Below are positions 26,950 through 35,808 of a DNA stretch of 64,000 nucleotides, piece by piece (position 1 is the stretch's first letter; each line of letters begins with the position of its first letter). A model generated the notes under the pieces. That model worked only from the letters and a program-made list of their open reading frames with translations. It did not search any database and was not told the DNA's origin. Source of the DNA: CAZZCU01 sp964652825 (lineage in GTDB: Bacteria > Bdellovibrionota_B > Oligoflexia > Oligoflexales > CAZZCU01); assembly GCA_964652825.1 (NCBI GenBank), contig CAZZCU010000009.1, positions 21,451 to 85,450 of the forward strand, read 5' to 3'. The translations under genes were made by a program, and so were the position numbers.

Positions 26950-27989
26950 CAGAAAATCCTGCGCGCGGCATCAACAAATTGATGCACATGTTGTTCGGGG
27001 GTTTTTGGTAATACGCCATGGCCAAGACCGCAAATCCAGCCGGCGCGTTTTTCCGCCGGAATCGTCTGTACCTCGCGCAAGAACGTTTCGAGATGTTTTT
27101 GAAATGTCGGCGTATCCGCCAATAACAAATGAGGATCAAAATTACCCTGGATAGCCCAACGATCCGCAAATTCCAAAATCACGTCCTTGATATCGGCATG
27201 CCAATCAATTCCCAGGCAGTCAAACCCGACGTTAGTCAACGTGCGCCAATGGCTGGCATCGGTGTTTTTGCTGTAATAAATAACCGGTACTAGCGGTTGC
27301 GTGTGTTTGAATTCACGAATCAGCTTTGTCAAGGTAGGTACGATTTGTTCCGCATAAACCTCAGCATTGACGTAGCCCGCACACGTATCAAAAATCGCCA
27401 CTGCGGATGCGCCGCTCTTGGCTTGTTGAATCATGGAGTGCGCTAGGATCGGTAATAATCGCTCTGCAAAACCTTGCCAACGTCCATCGGCAAAACCGGC
27501 CACCGCTGAATCCAGATTGTCTTTATGGCTGCCACAGGTCGCGTAGCAGTAGAGTGTCCATGGGCCGCCGATAAACCCGAGCAAGGCTTTGTCGTCACCC
27601 AAGCGCGCTCGCGTAGCGGCAACGGCTTGGGCTTGGAAATCAAGTTTGGTTTTGGCGTTGTCACTGCTGTCCAGTTTTGCGAGATCGTCTTTGCTGTTGA
27701 GCAGGAAACCCAGGTGTGGGGCCGGATCGTATGCGAGCGGAAAACCGAGCGCTTCGAGCGGGAATAAAATGTCCGAGAATAGGATAGCCGCATCAAACTT
27801 AAACTCGTCGACTGGTCCCATGGCGACTTCGGCCGCGACTTCGGGAGTCTTACAGATTTGATCAAAGCTGTAGCGTTGGCGTATGTTTTGATAGTGAGCG
27901 TGATAACGACCAGCCTGGCGCATAAACCAAATTGGTGGCGTGCTGAAATTGCTTTTGCTGAGAGCGCGTTCAAGACGAGTTGTCTGCAT
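26949..27989 (-). CDS. hemE: uroporphyrinogen decarboxylase
   Basis: A 346-residue enzyme removing four carboxyl groups from uroporphyrinogen III to give coproporphyrinogen III. Landmarks are PIWFMRQAGRYHAHYQ with the substrate-binding Arg residues, AAILFSDILFPLEALG with the conserved Asp, GFIGGPWTL, and the C-terminal GLGHGVLPKTPEQHV. It follows the response regulator by 15 bases and overlaps hemN by 1 base. Confidence 0.97.
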   Translation of the reverse strand: MQTTRLERALSKSNFSTPPIWFMRQAGRYHAHYQNIRQRYSFDQICKTPEVAAEVAMGPVDEFKFDAAILFSDILFPLEALGFPLAYDPAPHLGFLLNSKDDLAKLDSSDNAKTKLDFQAQAVAATRARLGDDKALLGFIGGPWTLYCYATCGSHKDNLDSAVAGFADGRWQGFAERLLPILAHSMIQQAKSGASAVAIFDTCAGYVNAEVYAEQIVPTLTKLIREFKHTQPLVPVIYYSKNTDASHWRTLTNVGFDCLGIDWHADIKDVILEFADRWAIQGNFDPHLLLADTPTFQKHLETFLREVQTIPAEKRAGWICGLGHGVLPKTPEQHVHQFVDAARRIF

Positions 27990-28004
27990 GTATTTCTCCC
28001 AACC

Positions 28005-28724
28005 CTAAGTTAACTGATAGCCGACGCCACGGATGCTGCGGATAATTTGTGGATTCTCTGGATCACTTTCGACAAAGCGCCGCAGCTTAACGATAAAATT
28101 ATCAACGGTTCGCGGTGTCGGATATTCATCCGGCGACCAGACGAAATCCAGAATTTCATCACGACTGACGACTTGACCACGACGTTCGATCAGAAATTTT
28201 AGCAAGGCGCATTCTCGATGTGACAGACGGAATTCTTGCTCGCCGCGATGCGCGGCAAAGGCACGCAAATCAATTCTCGCCTCGCCGATTTGCAGAATAT
28301 CCTGGCGACTGGGCTCCATCACGAACTGCGAACGATTTAACACCTTGCGTATGCGCAGCATTAATTCGCGCAGATGAAATGGTTTGACGATGTAGTCTTC
28401 GGCACCGAGTTCCAGGCCAAATATGCGATCCTCAAGGTCACCGCGCGCTGTTAAAAATATGACCGCGCAACCGCGCTGCAATTGGTGCAGTTGTCTTGCC
28501 ACGTCAAATCCCGAGCCATCCGGTAGGCCGACGTCAAGGAGCGCCAAATGAAACTGCTGCTCGGCAATGGTTTGCATAGCCTCGGCGCGTGACGACGCCA
28601 GGCGAGTAGCAAAACCATTCGCAGCCAGTTGCTCCACGAGAGTTTTGCCAAGATTGGTTTCGTCTTCGACAACGAGGAGTTGAGCTTGTGCCGAAGATAG
28701 AGTTGGTATCTGTTCGCTATGCAT
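28005..28724 (-). CDS. OmpR-family response regulator embedded in the heme operon
   Basis: A 239-residue regulator. The ATG at 28724 has GAGG 6 bases upstream and overlaps the kinase stop by 8 bases. The receiver domain has acidic residues E20/D21, phospho-acceptor D64 (LLDVGLPDG), T92 and K114 (IVKPF). The C-terminal winged helix has RECALLKFLIERRGQVVSRDEIL and TVDNFIVKLRRFVE, ending IRSIRGVGYQL. Genes for tetrapyrrole enzymes lie on both sides in the same operon. Its targets are unknown; autoregulation of heme synthesis is a reasonable hypothesis, not shown. Confidence 0.93.
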   Translation of the reverse strand: MHSEQIPTLSSAQAQLLVVEDETNLGKTLVEQLAANGFATRLASSRAEAMQTIAEQQFHLALLDVGLPDGSGFDVARQLHQLQRGCAVIFLTARGDLEDRIFGLELGAEDYIVKPFHLRELMLRIRKVLNRSQFVMEPSRQDILQIGEARIDLRAFAAHRGEQEFRLSHRECALLKFLIERRGQVVSRDEILDFVWSPDEYPTPRTVDNFIVKLRRFVESDPENPQIIRSIRGVGYQLT

Positions 28725-29676
28725 GGCTATCCTCAACTTTAAAACACATGTCGGCTTGAAATCCTTGGGGGGAGCTAAATTTAACGTGTCCGCCCATGCG
28801 ATCCATAAGCGTCTGAATTAAGTACAAACCAACGCCGGCCCCCTGAGATTCCGCTCCCTTGTGGAACAGCTTACCGAGATTTTTGGTGTCGCCGACAAAG
28901 CCGCAGCCATTGTCCTGATAAATAATATGGATTTTGTCTCCATCGACGACGGAGCGGACTTGGATAATCTGATCAGTGCTTCGGCCATGGCGTACTGTAT
29001 TGTCCAGCAGGTTGCGCAGTATGGTTTGCAACGCGAATTGATCAGCCAGGACCACGGCGTCATTGATGTCGACTTGCAGTTGAATCGGCTTTTGCGCCGT
29101 CTCTCGCCAGGAGTTCAGCGTGCGATTGACAACTTGTTTGATCGGCACCGGTTTCAGCAGCAGATTGGCGCCGCCTTCGATACGCGCAAGCTCCAACGCG
29201 CGTTCTACTTGTGATTCCAGGCGAGTCGTGTCTTCGAGCAAACGCTTCAACAAAGCGTCCTGTTGTTCCGGTGTGCTCTTGCCGTCGGCGATGGCTTCGG
29301 CTTGTAGTCGGATACTACTGAGCGGTGTGCGCAGTTCATGTGTCCATGCCGCCAGGAAGCCTTCGATGGAACGCGAGCGTTTGAGTTCGCTCCAGTACAG
29401 CCAGGCGAAGGCACCGGTAGTAGCCAAAATAAATACAAAAATCACCGCTGCTTCCCACAACAGCATTCTCGGCGTAGCAATAATGCCGAAATCGCCTTCG
29501 GCGAAAAGCGTGCCCGCAAAGGGTTGGAGCACAGCCAGTAATTTTGATTGTTGATAAAGCAACCAGCCCCACCAGGCTACGACCGAGGCAATCGTCACAA
29601 ACCAAATAATTTGCGCCGCGAATAAAATCCGCAGATGGCGCAACGGGGTATGAGTTAATTTGCCGCGACCGCTCAT
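28717..29676 (-). CDS. sensor histidine kinase embedded in the heme operon
   Basis: A 319-residue kinase. Two membrane helices (about 20-41 and 73-95) enclose a periplasmic loop of only about 30 residues, too short for a classic ligand domain, so it may sense a signal in or at the membrane. HisKA carries WTHELRTPLSS with H113. HATPase motifs are LRNLLDNTVRHG, YQDNGCGF and GVGLYLI; the N and G boxes are intact but the G2 box is compact. There is no HAMP domain. The ATG overlaps the hemL stop by 4 bases and its stop overlaps the regulator start by 8, so both are locked into heme gene translation. Confidence 0.93.
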   Translation of the reverse strand: MSGRGKLTHTPLRHLRILFAAQIIWFVTIASVVAWWGWLLYQQSKLLAVLQPFAGTLFAEGDFGIIATPRMLLWEAAVIFVFILATTGAFAWLYWSELKRSRSIEGFLAAWTHELRTPLSSIRLQAEAIADGKSTPEQQDALLKRLLEDTTRLESQVERALELARIEGGANLLLKPVPIKQVVNRTLNSWRETAQKPIQLQVDINDAVVLADQFALQTILRNLLDNTVRHGRSTDQIIQVRSVVDGDKIHIIYQDNGCGFVGDTKNLGKLFHKGAESQGAGVGLYLIQTLMDRMGGHVKFSSPQGFQADMCFKVEDSHA

Positions 29677-30986
29677 GGTTGTTCTGTTCGCGCTCCCTGG
29701 TCATGATGATGTACACACATCTTCGCAAGCGCGTCGATATGGGCTTCGGTATGTTGCGTCGAGATGAAGCATACTTCATAGCCGCTTGGTGCCAGGTGAA
29801 TCCCGTGTCGCAAAGCATGTTGAAAGAATTCACCGAAGGCCGCTTTTTGCCGCGTACCGATTTGATCAGGTCGTCGCACGGCAGTGCCTGGGTGTTCCTC
29901 GGCAAAATCCAGCCAGAACAACGAGCCAAAACGATGTAGTTTTGGTGCCGCAATAGACTGTGTCTGCAGTGCTGTCTCCAGTCGTTCAGTCAATTGCGCC
30001 AGGCGTTGGTAAGGTTGGGTTCTCCGTAATTTTTCGAGAGTGATTAAGCCAACGGATGCCGCGAGTGGATTACCGCTTAGCGTTCCGGCTTGATAAACCG
30101 GACCTTCTGGGGCGATCAAATCCATCAAATCACGTCGACCACCGAAGGCCGCCAGTGGCATACCGCCACCCAATACTTTGCCATAGGTTACAAGATCAGG
30201 TGCTAAATCCCAATGCTGAGTGACGCCGCCGAAAGCCACGCGAAATCCGGTGATCACTTCGTCGATGATAATCAATGCGCCATGTTGATGCGCAATCTTG
30301 GTGAGATCGCGCAAATAATTTTCGGCCTGTAACAGGAGGCCGTTATTGGCTGGAATTCCTTCGACAACAATTGCGGCGATTTGTCCGGGAAATTGCTGGA
30401 ACAGTGCTTCAACGCCCTCAAGATCATCCAGCTTGGCGACCAGAGTATCTGCGGCGACGTTGCTATTAATGCCTGCGCTATCAGGTTCGCTCATCTCCGC
30501 CAGACCGGAGCCGGCGCGTACTAGCATCGCATCGAAATGGCCGTGATAGCAGCCGTCAAATTTTAGGATTTTCGTCCGTTTGGTTGCCGCGCGCGCAACC
30601 CGCACCGCCGACATGACCGCTTCGGTACCCGAGCAGGTGAAGCGAATTTTTTCTATCCAGGGCAACTCTTTACAGATCAGATCCGCAAGTTGCAGCGAAT
30701 AGGGATCAGCCAATCCATACACCCAGCCGCGTTGCAAGGCGTCGTTGGCCGCCTGCTTAACATCTTCATCGGCATGCCCCAGAATCGCTGCGCCCCATGC
30801 CATACAATAGTCCACGTAAGTATTGCTATCGACATCACGCAGTTGTACGCCGGCGGCATGCTCAATAAAGCGCGGCACTGTTCCCACTGATTTAAACGCC
30901 CGTACCGGCGAATGAACGCCGCCTGGCACCACGGCGCGCGAGGCGTTAAATAATTGTTCGCTGGTAGTAGTAGTGAGTGTCGTCAT
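29673..30986 (-). CDS. hemL: glutamate-1-semialdehyde 2,1-aminomutase
   Basis: A 437-residue PLP enzyme converting glutamate-1-semialdehyde to 5-aminolevulinate. PGGVHSPVRAF at the N-terminus, CSGTEAVMSA, IIIDEVITGFR with the PLP-ring Asp, and TYGKVLGGGMP with the Schiff-base Lys270 are visible. Together with hemA it shows the C5 pathway rather than ALA synthase. It starts 18 bases after hemB. Confidence 0.97.
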   Translation of the reverse strand: MTTLTTTTSEQLFNASRAVVPGGVHSPVRAFKSVGTVPRFIEHAAGVQLRDVDSNTYVDYCMAWGAAILGHADEDVKQAANDALQRGWVYGLADPYSLQLADLICKELPWIEKIRFTCSGTEAVMSAVRVARAATKRTKILKFDGCYHGHFDAMLVRAGSGLAEMSEPDSAGINSNVAADTLVAKLDDLEGVEALFQQFPGQIAAIVVEGIPANNGLLLQAENYLRDLTKIAHQHGALIIIDEVITGFRVAFGGVTQHWDLAPDLVTYGKVLGGGMPLAAFGGRRDLMDLIAPEGPVYQAGTLSGNPLAASVGLITLEKLRRTQPYQRLAQLTERLETALQTQSIAAPKLHRFGSLFWLDFAEEHPGTAVRRPDQIGTRQKAAFGEFFQHALRHGIHLAPSGYEVCFISTQHTEAHIDALAKMCVHHHDQGARTEQP

Positions 30987-31004
30987 GGTAATAAATCGCC
31001 TGTT

Positions 31005-32015
31005 CTAGTTCTGGCTCTCGTGAAGCCATTGTTTTGCCCGTCGTGCTGCGTAAGAAATAATAATGGGAGCACCGGCACGTCGAATCGCTGTCCACGTCTC
31101 AACATTTGCTTTCGCCAGATCGGTCAAGCCCGCGTCCGCGAGCAGTGCCAGACTCGCGTATTCGCCGCTCACATGATATGCCGCCCAAGGTGCTGCGGTG
31201 ATGCTCTGACTTAAATCACGTAGAACATCCAGATAAGCCGTGATTGGTTTGATCATGAGTATGTCCGCGCCGTCATTAAAATCGCGTTGCGCACAGGCAA
31301 GCGCATCTTCTGGTCGCGCTGGATCGATTTGATAAGTCGCACGATTATGCAGTTCGGTATGTAGAGATTGCTGTGGCGCGGAATCAGCGGCAACCCGAAA
31401 TGGTCCATAGAGGTTAGACTGAAATTTCGCCGCGTAACTCATAATGATGGTTTGTTCATGGTTATGTTTAATCAAAGCTTCGCGGATAGCTCGTATTCTT
31501 CCATCCATCATGTCCGATGGTGCAATACAGTCAGCGCCCGCTTGAGCAATGGCGACGCTCATATCCGCCAGGGTGGTGACCGTCGCGTGATTATCAACGC
31601 GCGCACCCGCCGCATCCAAAAAGCCACAGTGACCATGCGTCGTTGACGAACACAGGCAGACGTCCACGGCTAGCCAAATATCCTGACCAAAACGCTGACG
31701 TAAGGCAGTAATGATGTCATTCACGAAATGGAAATTCAGTGCCGCCGGTTCATTGCATTTATGTTGCGGCACACAAAATAATAAAAATTTGCGGACCCCG
31801 GCTTCCAGATCGGCCGTGACCTGGTGGATAACCGAATCGATATTATCGCGCTGAACGCCAGGCATGCCGGTAATAGCCTGTGGTGCTGCCAAGCCTTCGA
31901 CGACGAACAGCGGTTGAATAAATTGTCGATAATCAAGCGTCGTTGAGCGCGCGAGATCGCGCGTCAAAGCATTTTGTCGTAAGCGTCTTAATGTTGCTGG
32001 ATATTGGCGATCCAT
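31005..32015 (-). CDS. hemB: porphobilinogen synthase (ALA dehydratase)
   Basis: A 336-residue enzyme condensing two 5-aminolevulinates to porphobilinogen. The ATG at 32015 is preferred over one 9 bases upstream because AAAGGA lies 9 bases before it. The zinc-site cysteines C120, C122 and C130 (DVCLCSSTTHGHCG) make it the zinc-dependent type, not the Mg/Asp type of many proteobacteria. Schiff-base lysines are K197 (MSYAAKFQS) and K256 (LMIKP). The start lies inside the 3' end of hemCD (28-base overlap). Confidence 0.96.
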   Translation of the reverse strand: MDRQYPATLRRLRQNALTRDLARSTTLDYRQFIQPLFVVEGLAAPQAITGMPGVQRDNIDSVIHQVTADLEAGVRKFLLFCVPQHKCNEPAALNFHFVNDIITALRQRFGQDIWLAVDVCLCSSTTHGHCGFLDAAGARVDNHATVTTLADMSVAIAQAGADCIAPSDMMDGRIRAIREALIKHNHEQTIIMSYAAKFQSNLYGPFRVAADSAPQQSLHTELHNRATYQIDPARPEDALACAQRDFNDGADILMIKPITAYLDVLRDLSQSITAAPWAAYHVSGEYASLALLADAGLTDLAKANVETWTAIRRAGAPIIISYAARRAKQWLHESQN

Positions 32016-33535
32016 TTGCGCCATTCCTTTGCTGAAGGAAATACGGTGATCTTTGCGCCTAAAATCTGCTTTAGATGCCGCGCGGTTTTGCCTGGACCGC
32101 AGGCATGCATCGCCTTGGCGCTTGCGTGAGCGCCCAGTTGCTGAAATTGCTCAACGCTATTCCAGTAAATCAAGTTGGCGGTGGCGACCGCTTGTCTTAG
32201 TTGCTCATAGTCTGCGAACGCTACCCTATAGGTTGCCGTTGCCTCTGGCAAGCTCCAGCCGGCCACGGCGTTGTCGTGGGTTAGCGCCAGCCACTCGCGT
32301 AAATCCGGTAAGCCCAGAGCCGGGGCGTTCAGAGTGGGTTGCAGGAACTCAAAGCCCAGGCCATCGGCGCAACCTTCGACCCACAACCCTCGGCGCGCCA
32401 GGGCAAACCAGCTTCTGCTGCCGGAAGTCCATACCCTTGATGCGTTAAGATGCTTGATACTCAAGTCATCCAGGTTATTGACGGCACGATGATGCGCCAC
32501 GAAAAACGCCTGGTGCTTTAGCAATTGATCGCTTGGGAATGGCGATGCCAGCTTTGTGGCTTCCGTGTCAATGCGACCACCATCCCAAACCTCTGCTGAA
32601 ATTTTAGGCAGTGGTGGTGCCGACCAGACCAGGTCCTCTTCATGGTCGCCGTCACCAAAAACACCGGCTTTGAACAGCAAGTTCCCCAAATGCTCGTGAT
32701 GAACAGCGGTGGCACCAAAACGTTGGTGACATCCGCCTCCCGACTCCTGAAGAATCTGGCGTTCGAGGCTGACTAAAGTCGCTGTGCGTTGGCAATGCAG
32801 GCTCTTAAGGTAGTCTATGGTTCGCTGGTCATTGCTCCGGCATTCAATCATGAGAGCGCCTTGGCCGGGAGCGCTCGCGCATTCCCGCAACGGCAGAACC
32901 ATGAATCGCGCTTGTTCTAGGATTCTCTTGGTGGACGCCGGGCAGAAAGCCGGTGAGCTGGACAGGCGGTTGAGTCCGGCAAGCGCCAGCACTACGCCAT
33001 CCAGGGCTTGTGCATCCGTTTTCTCCAGACGCCCGAGTCGTGAATCAATATTGCCGCGGATTTCCACCAGTTCAAACTGTGCGGCTTTGGCGTCTTCAAA
33101 GCGCGGCAACGCCGCCTGCAGAAAGCGCGGGATATTTTCGAGACGGCGCGGCGCCGAGGTGCCGATGCGTAGGATTTGTCGGGCACGCAGCCGTTCCATA
33201 ACGTCGGACCGAAAAATAATCACATCACGCGGATCCTCCCGCTTGGGGATGGTCGCGGACAAAATTCCCGGTGGTCGTTCCAGACTCAGATCCTTCAACG
33301 AGTGTACGGTGAGATCCACGTCACCAGCTAGGAGGGCTTCATCGAGTTCTTTGACAAAAAATTCTTTGCCATCCACCCGCGAGAGACTGACGTTTTGAAT
33401 TCTGTCGCCGGTTGTAACGATTTCGCGGAAGGTAATTTTCAGGCCGGGACTATTCTGCTCAAGCTGACGCGCCATCATATGGCTTTGCGCCAATGCCAAA
33501 GGTGAACGACGGGTGCCTAAACAAAGCGTGGCCAT
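31988..33535 (-). CDS. hemCD: fused porphobilinogen deaminase / uroporphyrinogen-III synthase
   Basis: A 515-residue protein in one unbroken frame. Residues 1-about 310 are HemC: GTRRSPLALAQS, VHSLKD with catalytic D82, IGTSAPRR, and the dipyrromethane-cofactor Cys269 in ESGGGCHQRFG. Residues about 340-515 look like a diverged HemD: RVWTSGSRSWFALARRG, LIYWNSVEQFQQ and CGPGKTARHLKQ match its three loosely conserved blocks. The fusion would channel hydroxymethylbilane directly to uroporphyrinogen III. Fused HemC-HemD is known from Leptospira, but the HemD half here is short and weakly conserved. No separate hemD is in the operon, which supports the assignment. Confidence 0.87.
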   Translation of the reverse strand: MATLCLGTRRSPLALAQSHMMARQLEQNSPGLKITFREIVTTGDRIQNVSLSRVDGKEFFVKELDEALLAGDVDLTVHSLKDLSLERPPGILSATIPKREDPRDVIIFRSDVMERLRARQILRIGTSAPRRLENIPRFLQAALPRFEDAKAAQFELVEIRGNIDSRLGRLEKTDAQALDGVVLALAGLNRLSSSPAFCPASTKRILEQARFMVLPLRECASAPGQGALMIECRSNDQRTIDYLKSLHCQRTATLVSLERQILQESGGGCHQRFGATAVHHEHLGNLLFKAGVFGDGDHEEDLVWSAPPLPKISAEVWDGGRIDTEATKLASPFPSDQLLKHQAFFVAHHRAVNNLDDLSIKHLNASRVWTSGSRSWFALARRGLWVEGCADGLGFEFLQPTLNAPALGLPDLREWLALTHDNAVAGWSLPEATATYRVAFADYEQLRQAVATANLIYWNSVEQFQQLGAHASAKAMHACGPGKTARHLKQILGAKITVFPSAKEWRKWIANIQQH

Positions 33536-33556
33536 GAGCTCCGGCTTTCTTAATTT

Positions 33557-34609
33557 TCAAGAGACAAACAACTCAAGATCTTCCCAGCAATGGGCACTGA
33601 TCTGAGTCAAAGCTAGTGAACGAAGTTTGGCGTAATCCTGGCATGCGGCCATGGCACTACGGACCTGTGTTGATTGGATTTCGGCGCGCGCGGCTTTTTG
33701 GGCATAGATGTCGGCCAGCGTTAAATAATCAGCACCAACCCACCGGCCTCTTGGTTGATCGCTGCCAAGATCAAGAATGATTTTATGCGGTACATCTGTG
33801 CTCGTTGTCGTCGCCTGAGCGAGCATGGTCGTATGAAGTTGTTGTAGCCGATCGTGTAACGTTCGCTCATAAGGCACGCACAAGATGATAAAGCGCGCGC
33901 GCTGCCATTGCGTTGCGACCGCCTGCCAACTGCTGACAACCTCAATCTCGACGCGCTTGTCAACTTGTCGAAGCTCCTGCGCCAGCGTCAAGGCTTTTGC
34001 TTCGGTGCGATTCCAGAGATATAGAGATGTGTGGCTGAAAAACGGCAGGATGGCCTGACAAATGTTGCCTGCACCCAAAATCAAAGTCGATTCCCCGGGG
34101 GCGGGCTTAAGTAGCGCGCGCGCCAGACTGCCATAGGAACTGCCGCCGACCCCTTGCAGGTATTCGTGGCGAACGCGTTTGGCGTCTTCGATGATTTTTG
34201 TGAGATATAGGCTTAGGCTTGGGCTTAGCTGTGTCTGATGCAGGCAGTGCGTCTGCAGTGCAGTCTTGAATTGTCCAAAGATATCGGTTTCGGCAATCAC
34301 CTTGCTCTCCAGACCGCAGGCGATGCGTAATAGATAATTGTATGCGGCTATGCCGCTGAGCACCTCGAAGCCTTGCGTATCAAGCCTGAGGTTGTCCATC
34401 TCGTTGGGCCGGTACAACCAAAGATAGCGCTGGCAGGTGTCCAGGTAAAAGTGCGGTTGTGACGTCAAACGCTTGGTAATCAGGTGCGCCAGCGGCTCAA
34501 CGTCGCCATTCTTATGCAAATGGATTAAACGAAAATTATCTAGTCTCATAGCTGCGATGATGCCATGAGCGCGGCCCTTTTTTGTCACGGGAATGTCATA
34601 ACCATACAT
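33557..34609 (-). CDS. hemA: divergent, C-terminally shortened glutamyl-tRNA reductase
   Basis: First gene of the heme operon, catalysing NADPH reduction of glutamyl-tRNA to glutamate-1-semialdehyde. YLDTCQRYLWLY contains the nucleophile Cys59 in the STCNR position. IACGLESKVIAETDIFGQFKTA matches GLDSMVLGE..ILGQVK, and LILGAGNICQAIL is the NADPH motif. The chain stops about 50 residues after the NADPH domain, whereas usual enzymes (about 410-420 residues) carry a dimerisation domain of about 100 there. The start is uncertain: an ATG at 34549 (MRLDNF) would place the catalytic Cys at 39, nearer the usual position. A 106-base divergent promoter region separates it from a lipoprotein gene. Confidence 0.85.
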   Translation of the reverse strand: MYGYDIPVTKKGRAHGIIAAMRLDNFRLIHLHKNGDVEPLAHLITKRLTSQPHFYLDTCQRYLWLYRPNEMDNLRLDTQGFEVLSGIAAYNYLLRIACGLESKVIAETDIFGQFKTALQTHCLHQTQLSPSLSLYLTKIIEDAKRVRHEYLQGVGGSSYGSLARALLKPAPGESTLILGAGNICQAILPFFSHTSLYLWNRTEAKALTLAQELRQVDKRVEIEVVSSWQAVATQWQRARFIILCVPYERTLHDRLQQLHTTMLAQATTTSTDVPHKIILDLGSDQPRGRWVGADYLTLADIYAQKAARAEIQSTQVRSAMAACQDYAKLRSLALTQISAHCWEDLELFVS

Positions 34610-34715
34610 GACATATTCCGGTAAAGTTCACGGTTCTATTTGACAAGTCCGCCCGACTTATTCAACAATCAGCCAGCATTAATCATCATATTTATATCAA
34701 AAGAGGAGCGGGACG

Positions 34716-35735
34716 ATGCGGATAGTTTTTTTAGCAGGGATGATTATGGTCGGATTAATGACTTTGCCGGCTTGTCGTAAAAGCAAAAGCAGCGGTGATG
34801 GTGGCGGTGGAGCTGGTCCCGGTGCTCGTCCCTCAGCAGCCAGCGGCACAATGGCGGAAGATAAAGCCAAGAGCATTGCTGCTGAAGATGGTTCGGCAAG
34901 CCAGTTTAATGGCTCCATGAGTCCTTATAAGAAAACTGACACGACACCCAAGGAGATTTCGCCGCCGGAGACTCTGAAATTTCGTCAGCCGGCTGGCCTG
35001 AAGTATCTTAATCAGTACCTGACCATGTCTGATCAGGAATGCGAACCTACGGAGTCCGGTGATACTACGGATGCTGATGGTGACGAGGTGCCCGTCGCGG
35101 CGACCCAAAATTATAACTGCAATATTGAGATGGCGGAATTTTTTCAGTTTAAAATGACGATGACGGGCAGCGCTCACGTCACCGACGAAGATGATACGGT
35201 GGCTTTTCCTGGCAAAGGCGCAACCTGGGTCTTTAATCAGTTTAAAATGAACATGTCGATGGGTGCGGGTGATGGTGGCGAGACCATGTTAAGTACCGAT
35301 ACCTTGATTGACGGTACGCACAAAATTTCCGTCGACGGCACCAACCAAGCGACGCTTGACATCACGATGTTGACGACTACCAAGATGGCTGGTGGCGAGG
35401 ATGGTGAAAATGTGGATATCGCCACCAAGCAATGGGGCACAATTGTGGTTACGCCGGATGATAAAAACAATCCGGATGCCGGTGGCGACACCAGTATTGA
35501 TGCTTATCTTGGCTTGGAAGCTGCGAACGAAGACCCGCTAACTCTGAAAGTGACCTCATCTGATTTACGCTATGGCTGCCCGACTGCGGTAAATATTCTC
35601 AGTGACGAGGATGACCAGCCATGGATTAAATCTGGCACGATTACTTATGAAGATGGTGCCAACAATAAATTGAGTTTCACCTGGACCAACTGCGAAGACA
35701 CACCGACCGCCAAGTATAACGACACGGCGATTTAG
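34716..35735 (+). CDS. lipoprotein of unknown function
   Basis: A 339-residue lipoprotein with an AGAGGAG ribosome site and lipobox LPAC at residues 17-20. A Gly/Ser/Ala-rich linker follows. The mature body is rich in Asp, Thr and Met, with repeated short beta-like segments (FFQFKMTMTG, WVFNQFKMNM, ATLDITMLTTTKM) and four or five Cys that could form disulphides. It resembles secreted beta-sandwich lipoproteins but no known domain is recognised. It stands alone with its own terminator and diverges from hemA. Confidence 0.75.
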   Translation: MRIVFLAGMIMVGLMTLPACRKSKSSGDGGGGAGPGARPSAASGTMAEDKAKSIAAEDGSASQFNGSMSPYKKTDTTPKEISPPETLKFRQPAGLKYLNQYLTMSDQECEPTESGDTTDADGDEVPVAATQNYNCNIEMAEFFQFKMTMTGSAHVTDEDDTVAFPGKGATWVFNQFKMNMSMGAGDGGETMLSTDTLIDGTHKISVDGTNQATLDITMLTTTKMAGGEDGENVDIATKQWGTIVVTPDDKNNPDAGGDTSIDAYLGLEAANEDPLTLKVTSSDLRYGCPTAVNILSDEDDQPWIKSGTITYEDGANNKLSFTWTNCEDTPTAKYNDTAI

Positions 35736-35747
35736 TTTTTGTTGAAG

Positions 35748-35808
35748 ATCCTTTCCCTGAGCAGAGGCTCCAGTGTGTGGAGCGGCGAAGGGAAAGGATT
35801 TCTTTTTT
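35748..35808 (+). terminator. intrinsic terminator after the lipoprotein gene
   Basis: ATCCTTTCCCT (35748-35758) pairs perfectly with AGGGAAAGGAT (35789-35799). The 30-base loop contains a second small hairpin (GGCTCC...GGAGC). TTCTTTTTT follows. It runs to the stop codon of the convergent HdeD-like gene. Confidence 0.85.
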
